From: Micromonospora costi
GTDB taxonomy: Bacteria > Actinomycetota > Actinomycetes > Mycobacteriales > Micromonosporaceae
Direction: 5' to 3'
Assembly: GCF_003626655.1 (NCBI RefSeq)
Contig: NZ_RBAN01000001.1
Span: forward strand, 248,001-312,000
Length of the DNA stretch: 64,000 bases
The notes beneath the pieces were generated by a model, which was not told where the DNA came from, did not search any database, and saw nothing but the letters and a program-made list of their open reading frames with translations. Positions 58,892-64,000 of this stretch are shown here, in pieces. Each line of letters opens with the position of its first letter. Position 1 is the first letter of the stretch. A program made the translations under genes and the position numbers.

Positions 58892-59851
58892 TCAGGGCAG
58901 TTGACCCGGCCGGTCGACGATCGCGACCCGGAGCAGCGCGGTGGCCGAGAACGGCGACTCCCTGCCGTTACGCACGACGGAGTCGCGCGTGCCGAGGTAG
59001 ACGTGGGTGTCCCGGTCGAAGACGAAGTCGCGGCTACCGCCGATCACCCCGGGCATCCGGATCGCCACGCCGTGCCGGCCGGCGGCGTCCACCACGTCGC
59101 CGGGGACGACGACCGCTCCCGGCTCCCGCGCCAGCAGTTCGAACAGCGCCGCGAGCGCCCGGGGCGGCACGTAGCCGTCGAGCATCGACCGCGCCGTGGT
59201 GTACGGCATGGTCTCGCCCCCGTACACGGCCTGCTCGTCGGCGCTCTCGGGCAGATGCAGGTCGACCGGGTGTTCCCGGAGGTAGCGGAGCAGCTCGTCC
59301 GGGTCGGTGGGCAGGTCGCCGTGGTACGCGGGCGACGGAAGTGCGTCGAGCTCCTTCTCGGGATCCGCGGGATCGTTCGGGCGGAGCACCCTCAGTTCGC
59401 CCCAGCCGTCCGGCTCGTTCTCGGGTCGGTACCGTGCCTGCGCGTGCGCCAGGCCCCCGGCCGACTGCCACATCTGCACCCGCGAGGTACGGTACGGGCC
59501 GCTGTCCGGAAACTCCCGCATCGTCGCCAGGAACTCGGTGAAGACGTACTGCTCGGGTCGGGCGACGAGCTCGGGCTGCTCCCGGGCGGCGTCGGCCGCC
59601 AGCCGGAAGATCTCCGCCGCGCTGGCCGTGGACGCGGGCCGGTCACCCATCGTCTGCACCGTCAGGCCGCCGGCGGCCAGCGCGACCGCCAGCCCGAACG
59701 CGCCGGCGAGGCGCCAACCGCGCGGGAGCCGGACGCGTCGTCCGACCGTACGGGCCGTCGGCACCGGCTCGGCCCGACGGACGACATGTGCCTTCAGATC
59801 CGCGAGGAGCTGCTCCTCGAAGCCGTGCGGCGACTGGTCTCTCCTGGTCAT
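58892..59851 (-). CDS. CU044_5270 family protein (membrane-anchored, sigma-linked)
   Basis: A 319-residue protein with a cytosolic N-terminus (about 50 residues, FEEQLLADLKAHVVRRAEPV), one transmembrane helix (LAGAFGLAVALAAGGLTVQT) and an extracytoplasmic domain (about 80-319). The composition and the position 14 bp behind an ECF sigma gene match the actinobacterial CU044_5270 family. The topology is that of an anti-sigma factor, but no ZAS/HxxxCxxC motif is present, so the mode of action is open. Confidence 0.82.
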   Translation of the reverse strand: MTRRDQSPHGFEEQLLADLKAHVVRRAEPVPTARTVGRRVRLPRGWRLAGAFGLAVALAAGGLTVQTMGDRPASTASAAEIFRLAADAAREQPELVARPEQYVFTEFLATMREFPDSGPYRTSRVQMWQSAGGLAHAQARYRPENEPDGWGELRVLRPNDPADPEKELDALPSPAYHGDLPTDPDELLRYLREHPVDLHLPESADEQAVYGGETMPYTTARSMLDGYVPPRALAALFELLAREPGAVVVPGDVVDAAGRHGVAIRMPGVIGGSRDFVFDRDTHVYLGTRDSVVRNGRESPFSATALLRVAIVDRPGQLP

Positions 59852-59865
59852 GGCGTATCTCCGTC

Positions 59866-60465
59866 TCAGAGGGCGAGGTTGGTGGCCGGACGGGCGAGCA
59901 CGGCGCGGACGGTGCGGCGGGCGCGGTGCAGGCGGACCCGGGCGGCGACCGGCGTCAACCCGAGGGCGGCCGCCGCCTCCCGGACCGTGAGACCGTCCAC
60001 GGCGACGAGTTCGACCAGCGCGCGGGTCTCCTCGGGCAGCCCGCTCAGCGCCCGATGGGTACGGCGGGCCGCCGACTCGGCGTCGATCCGCTCCTCGATG
60101 CGGGCGATGTCGTCGGCGTCCAGATCCCGCCGTCCGGCGATCCGCCCGGTCACCCGCAGCCGCTGCGCCGCCCGGCGCCGCTCGTCCGCGACGACGTTGC
60201 GGGCCACCCCGAACAGCCAGCCGACCGGGCTGCCTCGGTCCGGCCGGTAGCCGGCCGCCGACTCGATCACCGCCAGGAACACGTCGGCGGTGAGGTCGGC
60301 GGCGAGATGGGGGTCGTCGACCCGCCGCGCCACGAACCGGCCCACCGCCTCCACGTGCCGCCGGTAGAAGGCCTCGAAGGCCACCGGATCGACTCCGATG
60401 CGGCAGATGTCGCCCTCCGCTGGGTCAGGGTCACGCACAGGGCTGTCCTCTCTGGTAGCCGTCAC
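59866..60465 (-). CDS. ECF-type RNA polymerase sigma factor
   Basis: A 199-residue sigma-70 of the ECF group. Region 2: FEAFYRRHVEAVGRFVARRV, LAADLTADVFLAVIESAAGY, GSPVGWLFGVARNVVADERR; region 4: LSGLPEETRALVELVAVDGL, TVREAAAALGLTPVAARVRL. Start is GTG at 60465. It is co-transcribed with the CU044_5270-family gene, which probably regulates it. The signal and regulon are unknown. Confidence 0.92.
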   Translation of the reverse strand: MTATREDSPVRDPDPAEGDICRIGVDPVAFEAFYRRHVEAVGRFVARRVDDPHLAADLTADVFLAVIESAAGYRPDRGSPVGWLFGVARNVVADERRRAAQRLRVTGRIAGRRDLDADDIARIEERIDAESAARRTHRALSGLPEETRALVELVAVDGLTVREAAAALGLTPVAARVRLHRARRTVRAVLARPATNLAL

Positions 60466-60620
60466 ACCTCTTCTTCGTACGGCGGAACGCGGCTGTTACC
60501 GAATCCGGCACGACAGATACGGACCGCGGGCGGCCTCCGGGGCTCCGGGGTCGGGTCCGGTTCAACCCGCCCACCCTGGGTAGCAGTGCGGGGGAGAACT
60601 CCCAGGGGAGGGAACCGGAC

Positions 60621-61801
<1,181 letters not shown>

Positions 61802-61805
<4 letters not shown>

Positions 61806-62746
61806 GCCGGGTCGTGGTGGCGGTCGGCGCGACCAGCGGCATCGGGCGGGCGGCGGTCCGGGAGTTCGCCCGGCGCGGCGACCGTCTCGTGCTCGCCGCC
61901 CGCGCGCCGCGGACCCTCGAGGAGGTACGCGTCGAGTGCGCGGCCGAGGGCGCCGAGGTGCTCACCGTGCCGACCGACGTCACCACGCCCGGGGCGCTGG
62001 ACGCCCTCGCCGCCGCGGCCGTCGACCGGTTCGGTCGCATCGACGTCTGGGTGCACACCGCGGCGGTCACCGCGTACGGGCGCTTCGACCAGCTACCCGC
62101 ACGCGTCTTCGACCAGGTGGTCCGAACCGACCTGCTGGCGGCCGCGGACGCCGCCCGGGTGGCGCTGCGCCACTTCCGGGCCGCCGGTTCGGGCACCCTG
62201 ATCCTCACCGGCTCGGTGCTCGGGCACATGACGGCGCCGTACCTGAGCAGTTACGTGGCCGCGAAGTGGGGTCTGGCCGGGCTGGTCCGGACGCTCCAGC
62301 AGGAACTGCGGGACAGCCCGGACATCCACGTCTGCCTCGTGAGCCCCGGCAGCGTGGACACACCGATCTACCAGCGGGCGGCCAACCACCTGGGCCACGT
62401 GGGCCGCCCGCCGCCACCGGTCACCACCTCACGGCGGGTCGCCCGGGCGATCGTGGCCTGCGCCGACCGGCCCCGCCGCGAGGTGTCGGTGGGACGGCTC
62501 AACCCGATCATGCGACTGGGCTTCACGGTGCTGCCCGGCCTCTACGACCTCCTGGTCGGGCCGCTGATGCGCCGGCTCGGGATCGCCGACCGGCCGGCGC
62601 CGGCGCACGACGGTGTCGTCTTCGCCCCCGATCCGGCCAGCGAGTCCGTACGCGGCGGCTGGCTGCCCGACCTCGCGCACCTGGCGCGGAGAACCGCGGC
62701 GCTCCCCGGGGAGGTCGGCGCGCGCGTCCTGCGGCGGGCGCGGTGA
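61802..62746 (+). CDS. SDR family oxidoreductase
   Basis: A 314-residue short-chain dehydrogenase. Cofactor motif VAVGATSGIGRAAVREFARR, VHTAAVTAYGRF (variant of NNAG), catalytic Ser in LILTGSVLG and Tyr-x3-Lys in LSSYVAAKWGLAGLVRTL; C-terminal extension of about 80 residues with a hydrophobic stretch (MRLGFTVLPGLYDLLVGPLM), as in long SDRs. The overlap with the ADH gene suggests both act on one metabolite or share redox cofactors. GTG start. Confidence 0.92.
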
Positions 62747-62832
62747 GCCGTCGACGGGGTCACGGACGTCGATCGGTTCTTCTAGTGTGGTGGACCGCAG
62801 AGCACTCCGGTGCACCACGACGGGAGAGACGA

Positions 62833-63861
62833 TTGACTATCAGGGTGAACCGCAGGACCGCGCTCGGGCTGGGCACGGTGGCCACCGCCGGGACCGTGCT
62901 GGGCGCCGGCACACCGGCGTCGGCCGCTCCCGGGGACGCCGACGCGGACCTGACCACCGCGGCGGCCACCCCGCAACGGGTCGCCGCCCGCGTGGCCGAG
63001 GCCTACGAGCGGGAGACGACGCAGGCCGGCGGCAACTGGCAGGCGTACGTCAGCGTGGCGGACGCGGCCGGCGGCGCCCCGGTGGTGGCCGTGGCCGACG
63101 ACCCGGACCAGCGGCTCGAGGCGTACAGCGTCAACAAGATCGCGGTGGCCACGGCGGTGCTCGACAAGGTCGACCGGGGCCTGCTCACCCTCGACCAGCG
63201 GGTCGACGTGACCGCCTCGATCGTGGTGCCCGGCGGGGACGGCATCTTCAGCCTCGACAACGCCTACCCCAGCTCGGTCACCCTCGGGCACGCCCTCGCC
63301 GCCCTGCTGACCGTCTCCGACGACACGGCCGTACGCCTGTGCGGCCTGGTCTGCCCGGCCGCCGAGCTGAACGCCATCCTGGTCGCCAAGGGCTTCCCCA
63401 ACACCCAGGTCGAGCCGGTCGCCAACCCGAACCGGTTCTTCCTCGGCACCAGCACGCCCCGGGAGACCCACGAGCTGCTGCGCGCGCTGGTGGCCGGCAC
63501 CCTGCTCTCGCCGGCGTCCACGGCGTTCCTGCTGAACCTGCTGCGCTCCCCCATCGCGTTCACCGACGGGATCCGGCGCACCATGTCGTCGGAGGAGCGG
63601 GCCCGGGTGGCCACCAAGGCGGGCTGGTTCGGCAGCGCCCGGCACGAGGCGGGCGTCATCTTCGACGCGTCCGGCGCGGCCGTGCTCACGTACGCGATCT
63701 TCGCCGACGGTCAGGCCGACGCGGACAACTTCGGTGCCACGCACCCGGCCGTCCAGGCGCGGGCCCGGCTCGGCCGGATCATGATGAACGCGACGTCGCG
63801 GCTCGCCGGGGCCGGCCGACACTACCGGCCGAGCCGGCAGCGCCCCAGCAACGGCGGCTGA
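62833..63861 (+). CDS. Tat-exported class-A beta-lactamase-like serine hydrolase
   Basis: A 342-residue secreted penicillin-recognising-fold protein. N-terminus VNRRTALGLGTVATAGTVLG is a twin-arginine signal, cleaved after ASA. The active-site Ser-x-x-Lys is SVNK in EAYSVNKIAVATAVLD; the second motif position is VSDDTAVRLCG (SDD where lactamases have SDN) and the third KAGW (K-A-G for K-T-G). So it is probably a serine hydrolase or DD-peptidase-like rather than a proven lactamase. TTG at 62833 with GGGAGAG upstream is the best start; GTG at 62845 is the alternative. Confidence 0.82.
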   Translation: MTIRVNRRTALGLGTVATAGTVLGAGTPASAAPGDADADLTTAAATPQRVAARVAEAYERETTQAGGNWQAYVSVADAAGGAPVVAVADDPDQRLEAYSVNKIAVATAVLDKVDRGLLTLDQRVDVTASIVVPGGDGIFSLDNAYPSSVTLGHALAALLTVSDDTAVRLCGLVCPAAELNAILVAKGFPNTQVEPVANPNRFFLGTSTPRETHELLRALVAGTLLSPASTAFLLNLLRSPIAFTDGIRRTMSSEERARVATKAGWFGSARHEAGVIFDASGAAVLTYAIFADGQADADNFGATHPAVQARARLGRIMMNATSRLAGAGRHYRPSRQRPSNGG

Positions 63862-63959
63862 GCCGTCCACCGGCCGGCCGTCGTGCCCCCGGTTCCCGGG
63901 AGCGCGGCGGCCGGTCGGTGGCTACCGTGGAGTGCGGAAGACGGCCGGAGGGGACGAGC

Positions 63960-64000
63960 ATGCGCGCACCACAGGAACAACCGGAACTCGACCGCGCCCT
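63960..64000 (+). CDS. N-terminal start of an unidentified protein (cut by window edge)
   Basis: ATG at 63960 with GGAGGGG 6 nt upstream opens a frame MRAPQEQPELDRA that leaves the window after 13 codons. The initiation region is convincing. Nothing can be said about function. Confidence 0.5.
   Translation, partial: MRAPQEQPELDRA

Noticed and set aside
62833..63861. Calling the class-A-like protein a beta-lactamase
   Set aside because: SxxK is present, but the SDN and KTG positions are SDD and KAG, so resistance activity cannot be claimed.

Overview
The window is a gene-dense, very GC-rich (low-to-mid 70s percent by eye) chromosomal segment of an actinomycete. The best fit is Micromonospora or a close relative in Micromonosporaceae. 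Supporting signs are the strong G/C bias at third codon positions, many GTG starts, two LLM-family (F420-type) oxidoreductases, a MhuD-type haem oxygenase, a class F-like sortase, a CebR-type cellulose operator, an IdeR/DmdR-type iron box and many TAnnnT-N6-8-start leaderless promoters. I see no phage, IS element, rRNA, tRNA or CRISPR. Most of the window is ordinary housekeeping and stress-response chromosome.

Layout. 1-12.3 kb: small stress-type proteins (DUF2795, SRPBCC, DUF3072, YflT-like), two MFS/antiporter transporters, a PAS-GAF-SpoIIE-HATPase phosphatase, a HAD hydrolase, a renalase-like flavoprotein, a phosphoesterase, a DUF1684 protein and an acetyltransferase. 12.4-16.4 kb: a MarR-pirin pair, a 42-aa membrane protein, an ADC-like protein and a SigB/SigF-family sigma factor. 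16.7-22.8 kb: HrpB helicase, a PP2C phosphatase, and a secreted GH9 cellulase with CBM4- and CBM2-like modules behind a CebR box. 22.8-31.4 kb: acetyltransferase, Na+/H+ antiporter with a ZnF-UBP protein, two LLM oxidoreductases, succinate-semialdehyde dehydrogenase, SGNH lipoprotein and EcsC with a 48-aa partner. 31.8-41.1 kb: PAC2 protein, exonuclease III, MhuD-like enzyme, sortase with its surface-protein partner, TrmB, a DUF3516 (Ski2-like) helicase, a divergent MBL/TetR pair and an unrecognised protein. 41.2-42.4 kb: a DUF559/Vsr-like nuclease gene lying between two near-identical long hairpins. 42.5-46.6 kb: a four-gene siderophore ABC importer under an iron box. 46.7-53.7 kb: YciI, a blasticidin-type deaminase, a CGNR regulator with a divergent MFS pump, and HrpA. 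53.7-58.8 kb: a DUF998 protein, then LysR divergent from sdhCAB. 58.9-64 kb: ECF sigma with a CU044_5270 protein, an ADH-SDR operon, a Tat-exported class-A beta-lactamase-like protein and the start of one more gene.

How the parts work together. Several small genes (starts at 146, 1189, 28330, 31411, and weakly 9691) carry GTTT-N14-16-GGGTA-like promoters, the signature of SigB/SigF-family sigma factors. One such sigma is encoded at 15578, so part of the window may be a dispersed stress regulon. Iron enters the picture twice (siderophore importer under an iron box; haem-degrading enzyme). Transcription units are often closed by long perfect GC hairpins without a U-tract.

The most unusual feature is a set of four intergenic palindromes, 61-85 bp long and all built around GATC-containing arms. 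Two of them belong to one sequence family and bracket the DUF559 nuclease gene, whose stop codon lies inside one hairpin and whose codon usage is visibly more relaxed than that of its neighbours. This looks like a palindrome-plus-nuclease unit, comparable in layout to REP/RAYT elements but with a Vsr-like nuclease instead of a transposase. That reading is inference.
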